Of a stretch of DNA of 64,000 bases, positions 35,524 through 44,266 are shown piece after piece (position 1 is the first letter of the stretch; every line of letters starts with the position of its first letter). The position numbers and the translations under genes are program-made. Location: NCBI RefSeq assembly GCF_007741495.1, contig NZ_CP036262.1, positions 310,001 through 374,000 on the forward strand, in the 5' to 3' direction. Source of the stretch: Roseimaritima multifibrata (GTDB lineage Bacteria > Planctomycetota > Planctomycetia > Pirellulales > Pirellulaceae). The notes beneath the pieces are model-generated. The model did no database searches. It worked only from the letters and a program-made list of their open reading frames with translations, and was not told the DNA's origin.

Positions 35524-36108
35524 CTATTTGAGGGGCTTAACCGCTAAGTTTTCGCGTTTTGATTTGAGATAGAAAAAACCGACTGCCAAGCAAGCGACCA
35601 GAATCATGATAATCCAAGCGGATAATTGCTCCAGCATCGCCATCGATAACAGCATGATTGTTAAGGATATGCCAACGACTAACAGCAGCCAGTCGATGTG
35701 GACTCCAGCCAAGCAGCAGGTCAAAGCCAGTAGCATCACTGCGAAGTAAGAAGCGGAATCGCGATTGATGATCTCGCGACGCTCCAGTAGCAGCAGAGCC
35801 GCTAGGAAAGCAAGCAACGTCGCCCAGTGGGATAGTTCTTTGGCGATCGATTTTTTGATGGATTGCCCCGATTGCTTGGCGCTGCGTGTGCTCCTCCAAA
35901 GCCCCAGGGCCGCGTAAACCACAATTACAAACAGCCAATACTCCCAAGCGCCCGATTCCGTTGCCTGAGTGAATCCGATCCCAGCCAATGCCAGAACCAA
36001 CATCACGCACAGGGTGATAAACCGAACTTTCCAGGCACGTCCAGGTTTCGATTGCGTTTTTGGGTCGGTTTTGCCGGCAGATGATAACGTTTCAGCAGGC
36101 TTATTCAT
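35524..36108 (-). CDS. Hypothetical multi-pass membrane protein
   Basis: About 194 residues from ATG 36108, with a charged N-terminal tail and about five hydrophobic segments (FITLCVMLVLALAGIGF, WLFVIVVYAALGLW, WATLLAFLAALLLL, FAVMLLALTCCLAGV, IMILVACLAVGFFYL). No signature is recognised. It lies 51 bases upstream of the AI-2E-family gene on the same strand, so the two may be co-transcribed. A longer frame to 36171 has a poorer start. Confidence 0.65.
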   Translation of the reverse strand: MNKPAETLSSAGKTDPKTQSKPGRAWKVRFITLCVMLVLALAGIGFTQATESGAWEYWLFVIVVYAALGLWRSTRSAKQSGQSIKKSIAKELSHWATLLAFLAALLLLERREIINRDSASYFAVMLLALTCCLAGVHIDWLLLVVGISLTIMLLSMAMLEQLSAWIIMILVACLAVGFFYLKSKRENLAVKPLK

Positions 36109-36381
36109 AAATTCACCAGTGCGATTTGCAAAGTTTGTTGATCCATATTCTATCCGCTTACGCCTTCGCATAAACGTCCATAGTATTATCTAGCCCAACA
36201 CCATAGCTGTACATACGACGATAAATGCGGCGTGAAGGTCCGTGCTCGGTTTGTCATCGGCAACTAACGAGCTGGCACGTGTTGCCATCGCCGCGAAGGA
36301 GGTCGACGCAAGCCGATCGGCAAATTCATTGTGCTTTCGATGCGATTGCCCGACGGCTTGCGGCTTGTTGATTTAGTGATG

Positions 36382-36460
36382 GTCGCCTAACGCTCCGCGA
36401 AAGAACGCTCCCTTAAAGCTGTTTTCGCGGAGCAAAAGGCTGCAATCTTTCTCCGCTTTC
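36382..36460. repeat. Dispersed palindromic repeat, family V, copy 2
   Basis: Related along its length to 2030-2108 in the same orientation (GTCGCCTAACGCTCCGCGAA at the start, CCGCTTTC at the end), and again self-complementary. It ends at the break in the truncated PSD1 gene, which suggests that the repeat inserted there or marks the deletion joint. Confidence 0.7.
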
Positions 36461-37112
36461 TCGCCGATGGAAGTGACGCCGGTTTTAGGGGCTTTGAATA
36501 AATAGCTCCGATTGATAAACGCGATCAGGCCGAAATAGAGTCGTTGTAGGTAATCATCGACGGTCCGATGGTCATGGCACTGGGCGCACTGCAGGTCGCG
36601 CCCCAGAAAAATCCGCCCTAGGTCGCGAGTGACTTCGTCACGGTGCAATTCGCGATCGACAGAAACTTCGCTGCCGTCCGCGTCGTTTCCTGACTGCCGT
36701 CCGCTGAAAGGATCTCACGTACCAAAATGTCCCAAGGTTTGTTTTCCAGTGCGGTCTTGCGCAGGAAAGACCGCCAATCCTTGGCCGCAATATGTTTGCC
36801 CGATCGGCGTTCCATCAGCATTTCGTCTAGAACGTACTGCATGCGAGTGGCGTGTTGGGGCGACGCAAGCAACGCGTCGATGGTCTGTGTCCGTTTGTCT
36901 GCCGAGGTATCCCTGAGGAATTCGCGAACCTGCGTAACGCTGGGGATGTTGCCGGTCAGATCCAAATAGACGCGGCGCAGGAACATCGTATCGTCGGCCG
37001 TTGCCGAAGCTTTGAACGATGGCTGAGCTTTGATTATCGCATCAATCTGTTGATGCAGCGGAGGAGCCGCGGTTATTGGCGCTGAAAGAACCGCGAAAAT
37101 GCTGACGGCCAA
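36453..37112 (-). pseudogene. Decayed PSD1/DUF1549 gene, truncated and frameshifted
   Basis: Leftward from TTG 37112: a signal-like start (AVSIFAVLSAPITAA) and then a DUF1549 domain (TMFLRRVYLDLTGNIPSVTQ, VREFLRDTSADKRTQTIDAL, LLASPQHATRM). Near 36660 the frame shifts: LHRDEVTRDLGRIFLGRDLQ, CAQCHDHRTVDDYLQRLYFG continue in another frame through KTGVTSIGEKAE and then stop matching at the repeat at 36460. The DUF1553 half is absent. An intact gene of this type would be about 700-1000 residues. It is therefore a relic of a third PSD1-type gene here. Confidence 0.82.
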
Positions 37113-37369
37113 CAGATTCCAGAACGTGTGTTAGTGGAACATCACGACGGTATGGGGTTGGGTGGGATGGGGGAAGGAACGCCACGGATTCAACGTCGCG
37201 CACGCCCTCGCTATAGACCATTTATGGGACGCCGCGGGATATTGTCGCAAGGTTCTGGGGACGCGTGTTTGATCAGTGTGGTAGGTCGTCAGTCCGTATT
37301 GAAATCTCGCAGCGTCATCACGGAAACGCTCGTAGGCGAGCCTCTCCGAGGCACGCGCAATTTACGTAT
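37113..37369. other. Non-coding stretch before element II copy 2
   Basis: About 260 bases between the decayed PSD1 gene and element II copy 2. It ends with GTAGGCGAGCCTCTCCGAGG near 37332, a module also found before element I at 42618. Confidence 0.35.
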
Positions 37370-37779
37370 CGGAGAGACGTGCGATTTATAAATAAAGAAA
37401 GTCTGGCTCCCCTCGCCCTCAAAACAAGCTCGCTTAAAACAGATTTGATACTGGATCAACGGTTCGCCAGCTAATTCAATTATGTACGATTCAAAGGCTT
37501 GTTTTGGGGGAGAGGGGCTGGGGGAGAGGGGCCGACAGCGTTGGGCAAGGCATGGCATAATCGCTTGAAATCCGAGGCGTTAACCGCCGCTTCGCAGCAA
37601 AATCGCCGCCTGGAAATCTCTCCCTCTCCCCCAGCCCCTCTCCCCCAAGCAAGCTCCACGAAATCAAACGCAGAGGCAGAGATCACGCAATGAGCTAGCA
37701 GAGATTTCTTCCGCAGAAAAGAGCTCGCTTAGGGGCGAGGGGAGCCAGACTTTCTTCATTTATGCTTTTTACGTCTCGG
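37370..37779. repeat. Element II copy 2 (410 bp)
   Basis: A diverged direct copy of 16722-17135. The left end reads CGGAGAGACGTGCGATTTAT then AAATAAAGAAAGTCTGGCTC; the right end is its imperfect reverse complement, so terminal inverted repeats are about 50 bp. The internal GGGGGAGAGGGGCTGGGGG and CCCCCAGCCCCTCTCCCCC blocks are kept. No protein-like frame. The left terminal ACGTGCGAT sequence matches the ends of elements I and III. Confidence 0.8.
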
Positions 37780-37808
37780 TAGTTGCTCGTTATGCCTCCG
37801 AATTCCTG

Positions 37809-39203
37809 TCACGCTAGGATTTCTTGGGGCACTTTGCCGTGAACGTCCGTTAGGCGGAAGTCGCGGCCTGCGTAACGGTAGGTTAGACGTTCGTGGTCGA
37901 TGCCCAATAGATGCAGCATCGTTGCGTGCAGATCATGCGTGTGGACCGCCCCTTCTGCCGTCATGATGCCGTGTTCATCCGACTTGCCATGTACCAGCCC
38001 CGCTTTCACTCCGCCGCCAGCCATCCAGGACGAGAAGCAGTGATTGTGGTGTTCGCGGCCGGCGTGGTTCGCTTGTTTGTGGAACGGCGTGCGGCCAAAC
38101 TCCGTTGTCCAGACCACTAACGTGCGTTCCAGCATGCCCCGCTGCTTCAGGTCGGCTAGTAAGCCAGCAATCGGTTGGTCGATGGCTTTGGCCAACCGCT
38201 GATGGTCGCCCATGTTTCCATGAGAATCCCAATTGGAGTTCGAACCGACATCGATTAGTTCCAGAAAACGGACTCCGCGTTCGGCCAACCGCCGGGCAAC
38301 AAGGCATTGCCAACCAAACCCGCTGTTGGCACCACGCTGCAGGCCATACATGTTTAAAGTCGATTCCGATTCGCCCGAAAGGTCAAACGCTTCCGGAGCT
38401 TCACGTTGCATCCCAAACGCTGTTTCGAACGAGCGGATGCGGGCATCGAGCGCTTGGTCGGCATCGCGTTGTTCCAGATGAGCACGATTCAATTGGTTCA
38501 GCATCGCAAGCTCCATTTGCTGCAGGTCCGCAGGGACTTTCGCTTGAATGTTCGGTAGCGGTTGCTTGCCGGGCATGACGTGAGTTCCCTGATGGCAGGC
38601 GGGCAGGAAATCGCTGCCCCATGTCTGCGCACCTGCGTACGGAGCGGATGGGGCGAGCACCATGAAGGAGGGTAAGTTCTGGTTTTCCGTCCCTAATCCA
38701 TAGCTAACCCAGGCACCGGCGCTTGGTCGAGCGAACTGCGCCGATCCGGTGTGAGCCGCCAGCGTTGCCTTGTCATGACCATCACTTTCGCAATGCATCG
38801 CGTTAAGCACACAGACATCATCGATCACCGAACCCATGTGCGGGAATAGGTCGCTGACCCATGTGCCGCTCTCGCCGTACTGTTTGAATCCCCAACGGGG
38901 TTTGATCAAGAACCTTTCGAATTCGCCCGATTTGTTTAGCCAGCGTGAGGCGGTGACCGACTTGCCATGGTCGGCGATCAGCTGAGGTTTGTGATCGAAC
39001 GTGTCGACATGTGAAACGCCACCGGTAGAGAAAATGAAGATCACGCGATCCGCCTTCGCGGGGAAATGTCCTGGTTTGGTAGCCAGTGGATCGGTCGCTG
39101 CAGCTTGGATTTCGCTCCACATTCCCGCTAAAGCCAAAGCACCAAATCCTCCCGAGGCGCGGTGCAAAAATTCGCGGCGGTTCGTGTGCAAAGGTAGGTT
39201 CAT
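37809..39203 (-). CDS. DUF1501 secreted protein
   Basis: About 464 residues with a Tat-type leader (NRREFLHRASGGFGALALAG) and the DUF1501 (sulfatase-related fold) signature segments FIFSTGGVSHVDTFDHKPQL, LFPHMGSVIDDVCVLNAMHC, LVVWTTEFGRTPFHK and the C-terminal HATMLHLLGIDHERLTYRYA, RDFRLTDVHGKVPQEI. DUF1501 proteins are widespread in planctomycetes and are almost always next to a PSD1 gene; function is unknown. It starts at ATG 39203, 34 bases after the PSD1 stop, and the pair is probably one transcript. Confidence 0.9.
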   Translation of the reverse strand: MNLPLHTNRREFLHRASGGFGALALAGMWSEIQAAATDPLATKPGHFPAKADRVIFIFSTGGVSHVDTFDHKPQLIADHGKSVTASRWLNKSGEFERFLIKPRWGFKQYGESGTWVSDLFPHMGSVIDDVCVLNAMHCESDGHDKATLAAHTGSAQFARPSAGAWVSYGLGTENQNLPSFMVLAPSAPYAGAQTWGSDFLPACHQGTHVMPGKQPLPNIQAKVPADLQQMELAMLNQLNRAHLEQRDADQALDARIRSFETAFGMQREAPEAFDLSGESESTLNMYGLQRGANSGFGWQCLVARRLAERGVRFLELIDVGSNSNWDSHGNMGDHQRLAKAIDQPIAGLLADLKQRGMLERTLVVWTTEFGRTPFHKQANHAGREHHNHCFSSWMAGGGVKAGLVHGKSDEHGIMTAEGAVHTHDLHATMLHLLGIDHERLTYRYAGRDFRLTDVHGKVPQEILA

Positions 39204-39237
39204 TTTGGATCTTGGAAAAAAAGGATGCCGAAAGTCG

Positions 39238-42200
39238 TTAGTCGACGTACAAAAAGCCATTGCTCGAAAACAACACTCGCGCTATCGCGGCCCAGGCGTC
39301 CAGCGACGGAGTCTCCGTCGAGGGTTTCTGGTCAGCAAGCTTGCTCTGGTATTCGGAAAGGAACGTCAGCGTCTGCTTCACTTCTGCGTCCGTAGCGGTA
39401 CGCCCTAGAGCTTGCTCGTATGCCACGCGAACCCGCGACGCATCCTCCTCCGCCGATGCCAATATCTGATTCGCAAACGCCTGGGCCTGTTGATGGACGA
39501 ACGGAGAATTCATCAGAAATAGCGACTGAGTCGGAGTCGTCGTCGGTAGCCGTTGGGAAACGCTTACGTTTGGATCGGCCGCGTCAAACATTGCTAAAAA
39601 TGGATGTCGACGGTTCCGCTGGTGCATCAAGTAGATGCTGCGGTGATTGGATTCGTAGACGGCGTGGAACGGACGGTGGATGGTGTAGGCCCACTTCCCT
39701 ACCGCTGGAAATGGATGGGGTGGTGGAAGCGTGCGATCGAGTTGCCCACTGACGGCAAGCATCGCATCGCGAATCGATTCCGCATCAAGCGGCCGTCGCG
39801 AGTAACGCCATAGCCAGCGGTTGCCTGGGTCCGCACTTAGGTTGTCGGCCTGATCTTCGCTTGCCAGGGTGTAGGTTTGTGAGTTCATGATCAACCGGTG
39901 AAGCGACTTAACCGACCAACCTGACGCGATGAATTCCGAAGTCAACCATTCGAGTAATTCAGGGTGGCTCGGTCGCTCGCCGCGGGTCCCAAAATCGCTT
40001 GACGTCGAAACCAGTCCTTGGCCGAAATGCCATTGCCAAACACGGTTTACGAAGACGCGAGCGGTCAACGGGTTCGAGGGACGGGTCAACCAATTGGCCA
40101 ATTCCAGTCGTCCGCTGCCGGTCGATTCGGGGGGCAACGTGTCGCCGCCGAGAACTTCCAAGAAACGGCGTGGGATTTGGTCGCCTAATCGTTCGGGTTC
40201 ACCGCGTTGTTGCAGTCGAGTGTTCGTCGGCGTCCCTTCGCTGACTCCGTAGGCGACAGGATAGGCTGGCGCTGCGAGGACTGCGTCGCGTTGTGTCGTC
40301 ACTTCCTTTATTTGGGCATCCAGTTCGGCCAAACGTTGTTGCGATACGGGCTCCTGTTCAGGGATGACGACAGGTCCGCTGCCCGGAATCCCAAATGCGG
40401 AGTCCTGGAGTCCGAGATTGTCAATGTCACGCGTCGGTGCCGGCCCTTTAGTATGCCCAATTCCGTCACAGATAAACGTGTTGGCAATCCCATCCCAGTT
40501 AGGGTTGAGTGGTTTGTCCTTGAATTCGCTCAGGTCGTCCAGCGTGCCGACAACGCCCGAGTAGGTTTTCTTTTCATGGTCCAGTGTGACCCGCAGCGTG
40601 TACCAAGTATCTGGTTTAAGAGTGCGCATGATTTCCCAGTCGCCGCCGCTGCGCATCGCGAACTCGGTAGCGGTCACGCTGCACTCGATTGCCAACGACT
40701 GGACCACTCCGCGACCAAGGAAGAAGCGGTAGGCTCCCTGCGGTGTCGAAGCGGCATTGGTGCGGAAGTCGATCGTAAAGTGAATTTGCTTCCCCGGAGT
40801 CGCATGCAAGGCTTGTTCAAAACCGTAACGAATGCCGTCGTGCGGCTTGGGGGATGCGACTCGGACGCCACGCGTTCCCGCCGGATGAACGTGGGTAAAC
40901 GGGCTCTGCGCTTCGGCAAGAATCACGTTCGGGCCGCTGCTGAACCATGGCTTGGATGGCGGTTTACCGATCGCTTGGTATTCCCAGTTGAGGTCGACGC
41001 CACCGGCGAACGATTTGCCATCCAGCTCCGACCGAGTTTGCGTCAGCTTTTTCAGCTCACTGTTCAGACTGGCCAGTTTGTCCGCTTTGATTATGTCAAG
41101 GCGTGCGGCCTCCGCAGCGGGCACCAAGGGGGGGAAATGAGCAGGACGCTTATGTGATTCGCCTCCGGGAAACGCCCACTTCGTACTTTCGAAAATACCA
41201 TACAGTGCGTAGTAGTCGGCTGCCGAGATTGGATCGAATTTATGGTCGTGACAGCGAGCACAGCCGACCGACAGCCCCAGGATCGACCGGCCCACCGAAT
41301 CGATCACGTCGGCGAAATCAAGGTATTGATAGGCGGTGTTTGGAGCGTAACCATAACGCTTGCCAATGGCAAGGAATCCAGTCGCTGTCACCAGTTCGGC
41401 GTAACGATCCGGGGGGCCGTCTTTGGCCAAAATGTCGCCTGCGATCTGTTCGCGAATAAATTCGTCAAACGGCTGGTCACGATTCAACGCATTGACAACC
41501 CAATCGCGATACTGGCCCGCCTCGGGTACGGGATAATCGGCTCCGTCACCGGCTGTGTCTGCGTAGCGTGCAACGTCTAGCCAATGGCGTCCCCAGCGTT
41601 CTCCATAAGCTGGCGATTGCAGCAAACGTTCTATCAGAGCTGCGAACGCCTCTGGCGATGAATCATTAAGAAATGTGTCGATCTCCGCCGGCGTCGGTGG
41701 CAACCCCGTTAAGTCGAACGTTGCTCGGCGGATCAACGTGCGTTTGTCAGCGGTGCCTACCGGGGTTAACTTCTGCTTTTCCAATTCCGCTCGAACAAAA
41801 GCATCCACCGGATTGACCATCCAGCGAGCGTCTTTGACGTTGGGTGGCGTCGGTTTTGATAAAGCTTGAAACGACCAGAACTGTTTCGCCGTTTCCAGAT
41901 CCATGGCGTTGGAAGCCGATTCGCTTGCCGCGTCCAGCACTCGAGGGTCCTTCGCACCTTGCTTAACCCAAGTGACAAGGTCCGCGATCTGAGCGGGGGT
42001 CAGTTTGTTTTCGTCGGGCGGCATTTGTGCGGCGCCATCGGAGTCGTTGACGGCCTGGATTAGCAAACTGTTTTCCGGATCCCCAGGCACAATCGCCGTG
42101 CCACTATCCCCACCCAGCATCCAGCCCTCGCGTGAATCAAGTCGCAATCCCGATTCTTGTTTCTTTGGTCCGTGGCATTCGATGCAGTGGCTGATTAGCA

Positions 42201-42342
42201 GCGGGCGGATTTGGGATTCGAAGAAATCGTCCGCACGGCTTGTCGCAGGAGCCACGAAGCTGAGAATCAGCAGGCTAGAAAGCCCGCACGCCAATGGAGA
42301 AAATGTTCGGTGTGTCGAATGGCGGCGATGGATCGATTGCAT
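39238..42342 (-). CDS. PSD1-type protein: cytochrome c-like, DUF1549, DUF1553
   Basis: 1034 residues with a signal peptide. Domains: PSCyt1 c-type haem-like domain (about 45-130) with CIECH (about 53-57) and a later MPP methionine candidate; DUF1549 (about 175-385) with FDLTGLPPTPAEID, YGERWGRHWLDVARYADTAG and a second CARCHDHKFDPI; a beta-sandwich insert (about 470-640); and DUF1553 (about 735-1000) with RVFVNRVWQWHFGQGLVSTS, HRLIMNSQTY and TPTQSLFLMNSPF. Function unknown, probably extracytoplasmic. It precedes a DUF1501 gene. A palindrome 123 bases upstream (42465-42476) matches that before the GntR operon. Confidence 0.92.
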   Translation of the reverse strand: MQSIHRRHSTHRTFSPLACGLSSLLILSFVAPATSRADDFFESQIRPLLISHCIECHGPKKQESGLRLDSREGWMLGGDSGTAIVPGDPENSLLIQAVNDSDGAAQMPPDENKLTPAQIADLVTWVKQGAKDPRVLDAASESASNAMDLETAKQFWSFQALSKPTPPNVKDARWMVNPVDAFVRAELEKQKLTPVGTADKRTLIRRATFDLTGLPPTPAEIDTFLNDSSPEAFAALIERLLQSPAYGERWGRHWLDVARYADTAGDGADYPVPEAGQYRDWVVNALNRDQPFDEFIREQIAGDILAKDGPPDRYAELVTATGFLAIGKRYGYAPNTAYQYLDFADVIDSVGRSILGLSVGCARCHDHKFDPISAADYYALYGIFESTKWAFPGGESHKRPAHFPPLVPAAEAARLDIIKADKLASLNSELKKLTQTRSELDGKSFAGGVDLNWEYQAIGKPPSKPWFSSGPNVILAEAQSPFTHVHPAGTRGVRVASPKPHDGIRYGFEQALHATPGKQIHFTIDFRTNAASTPQGAYRFFLGRGVVQSLAIECSVTATEFAMRSGGDWEIMRTLKPDTWYTLRVTLDHEKKTYSGVVGTLDDLSEFKDKPLNPNWDGIANTFICDGIGHTKGPAPTRDIDNLGLQDSAFGIPGSGPVVIPEQEPVSQQRLAELDAQIKEVTTQRDAVLAAPAYPVAYGVSEGTPTNTRLQQRGEPERLGDQIPRRFLEVLGGDTLPPESTGSGRLELANWLTRPSNPLTARVFVNRVWQWHFGQGLVSTSSDFGTRGERPSHPELLEWLTSEFIASGWSVKSLHRLIMNSQTYTLASEDQADNLSADPGNRWLWRYSRRPLDAESIRDAMLAVSGQLDRTLPPPHPFPAVGKWAYTIHRPFHAVYESNHRSIYLMHQRNRRHPFLAMFDAADPNVSVSQRLPTTTPTQSLFLMNSPFVHQQAQAFANQILASAEEDASRVRVAYEQALGRTATDAEVKQTLTFLSEYQSKLADQKPSTETPSLDAWAAIARVLFSSNGFLYVD

Positions 42343-42464
42343 TTTTGTCCGCTTTCTTCGTGAGGGCGGGGGCGGGACCCAGAGAAAGTTCAGTCAACCG
42401 GCAGTGCTGTGCGCGTGCAGCCTAGCCCTTCGGGAAGACCGTGAACCCTCTCTGTGGTGCCGCT

Positions 42465-42476
42465 ATTGTATACAAT
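42465..42476. promoter_or_regulatory. GntR-type operator palindrome
   Basis: ATTGTATACAAT is a perfect 12-bp palindrome, the kind bound by FCD-subfamily GntR regulators. It lies 123 bp before the PSD1 start at 42342 and differs in one base from ATTGTATGCAAT at 56109-56120, upstream of the GntR regulator gene itself. It probably puts this PSD1/DUF1501 pair under the same control. Confidence 0.65.
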
Positions 42477-42637
42477 GTGCAACCGCAGTGGGAGAAGAAG
42501 ATTGGTTTTGCAAAGGAATTCAAAGTGTTGGATTGAGTTCGATCATTCGGGGGGGCGTCGCAAGCGAGGCATCCATCCTGCCGGTGATCACGCATAGCAC
42601 CGTGGCGAAGAGACGTTGCCGCGTAGGCGAGCCTCTC

Positions 42638-42929
42638 GGGACGTGCGATATATAAGTTGACGGTTTGACAGCAGCTGGCACCTGCCCAGACATCCAAGCG
42701 CCACGTCCCCTCGTCGGTTTACCCGACAGGAACGCAAGATTTGAAATTAGAGGTGGTTGCCCCCACGGTTTTCGCATCCCGTTCGGATTGCCGCTTTCAG
42801 CGGCAATCCGAACGGGATGCGTTTTCCTAGAGCCATGCGAACTAATTTCAAATCTTGGCTTCATGCCAGGCAAGCTGGCATGGGGCCTTTTCTCCCTGCC
42901 ACACTCACTACTTATTTATCGCACAACCC
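42638..42929. repeat. Element I copy B, inverted relative to 15125
   Basis: A 292-bp reverse complement of 15125-15416; every block compared by eye agrees, including the 23-bp central hairpin (CGCATCCCGTTCGGATTGCC on its first arm). Flanked on the left by CTCTC and on the right by element III copy B, so the local order is the mirror image of that at 14.9-15.4 kb. Confidence 0.85.
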
Positions 42930-42952
42930 CCGGGGCACGCACGTGCCATCGT

Positions 42953-43142
42953 CTCGGAGAGACGTGATGAATAAATTGGCGGTTTCCTCGCGGATCGCAG
43001 TGGTGTGGCAACAGACCAAAATCCCAACCCGCTGCGTAAGTGAGGGATAGCGGCCTGCTCTTTCGGTCCCTCGCTTACGCAGCGGGTTAGGATCTCGCCT
43101 GCCTGCGACCTTGCTCGCAACTTATTTATCGCACGTCCCGAG
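42953..43142. repeat. Element III copy B with long hairpin
   Basis: 190 bp with ends CTCGGAGAGACGTGATGAAT and, reading inward from the right, CTCGGGACGTGCGATAAATA. The interior holds a 22-bp imperfect stem (43026-43047 with 43067-43088, one mismatch) ending in GCTGCGTAAG/CTTACGCAGC. It is related to 14881-15124. No coding frame. Confidence 0.7.
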
Positions 43143-43329
43143 AGGCGCTGCTACGAGATGGCACCATCTCAAACCACTTACCTCGTTTCCAATCTTCTAA
43201 TCTTGTTTTGCAGTTCGACGTGAAGCTTGTGTGGCTGGAAAGCGAACCGAATGCGGTCGTGCCAATGCAGTACTGGCGTTCAGAAATTTCAGCATTCGAT
43301 CGAACTTGTTTTTGGCATGTTGTACGACA

Positions 43330-44202
43330 CTATTTTTCAGTCTCCTGCGATGCCAGTGCATCCGCGTGGCTGGCGGCAATCACAAACTCAAAGGCTCGCT
43401 TTGTGTCGTCGTAGTTGGTGCTATGCCCTGTTGCGGGGCGATGGATGCCGAGCACTTTCCGTGATTGCTTGCGGAGACTTTCGATCAGACGCTGAACACT
43501 TTCTGGCGGGACACTTGTGTCTTGACCGCCCGTGGTGGCGGCGACTGGCATCGTGAAGCTTTCAGGAAAGAACTCTGCGCTGCGGCGGTGATACTCCGCA
43601 GGGACTTCGCTTTTCGAGCCGCCAAACGATTTGCTGATCGCGTCCTGGAATCGTTCGTACTCGACATGGTTCGCGGTACCGTTCAGGGCGACCACCCCGT
43701 CCACTTGATCGGGATGCATCGCCGCGAAGGTCAACGCAGAGCTGCCTCCCATCGATCCTCCACTGATAATCACGCGTTGCACTTGGAACTGTTGCTTCAG
43801 GATACGAATGATCTGCAGTAAATCGGCTTCGGCGGCCGGTCCCATCCACGATGTCTTGGCACGGTAATCCGGTGAAATCATTAGCATTCCGTTTTCGGCC
43901 GCAGCATCGCGTGTCGCTTGACACTCGTCTCGCACCTGTTTCGCAAATTGCCAGCGATCCGAACCGTGTCCATGCAGCGCGATCAACACTGAAACCGGCT
44001 TGTCGGCGGCAAACCAACGTGGCGTTAGCTGGACGTACTTTTGCTCACTGCCATCGAAGTCGGCCGTGAACGTTTGATCGACCATCGCCGTAAAACCGGA
44101 TGGCTTGTCTTCCGCAAATACGATGGCGGGTGCCAACAGCATCCACGCGCTACTGGCGAGTACAAGGAGGATCGATGGGCGGCATTGATTTTGTTCATAC
44201 AT
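43330..44202 (-). CDS. Secreted alpha/beta hydrolase (esterase-like)
   Basis: About 290 residues from ATG 44202 with a signal peptide (ILLVLASSAWMLLAPAIVFA). The alpha/beta hydrolase core has VLIALHGHGSDRWQF (oxyanion region), the nucleophile elbow VIISGGSMGGSSALTFAA (Ser), an Asp candidate in TTGGQDTSVPP and His in RPATGHSTNYDD. This resembles dienelactone hydrolase/PHB-depolymerase-type esterases. It is the last gene of the leftward GntR cluster, 64 bases after an enolase-superfamily gene, so it may release the substrate used by the cluster outside the cell. Confidence 0.8.
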   Translation of the reverse strand: MYEQNQCRPSILLVLASSAWMLLAPAIVFAEDKPSGFTAMVDQTFTADFDGSEQKYVQLTPRWFAADKPVSVLIALHGHGSDRWQFAKQVRDECQATRDAAAENGMLMISPDYRAKTSWMGPAAEADLLQIIRILKQQFQVQRVIISGGSMGGSSALTFAAMHPDQVDGVVALNGTANHVEYERFQDAISKSFGGSKSEVPAEYHRRSAEFFPESFTMPVAATTGGQDTSVPPESVQRLIESLRKQSRKVLGIHRPATGHSTNYDDTKRAFEFVIAASHADALASQETEK

Positions 44203-44266
44203 GGCAAAGAAACACCGAACAATTGAAAGAGAGGCAGTCCAGATGAATGGTTCCGATACGCTGGCG

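Noticed and set aside
36618-37112. Separate short gene for the first half of the PSD1 fragment
   Set aside because: The neighbouring frame continues the same DUF1549 domain after a frameshift, so the pieces are one decayed gene.
43020-43090. Possible tRNA or structured regulatory RNA from the long GCTGCGTAAG stem
   Set aside because: The stem is a dispersed repeat with no acceptor, anticodon or T-arm features; it is part of element III.
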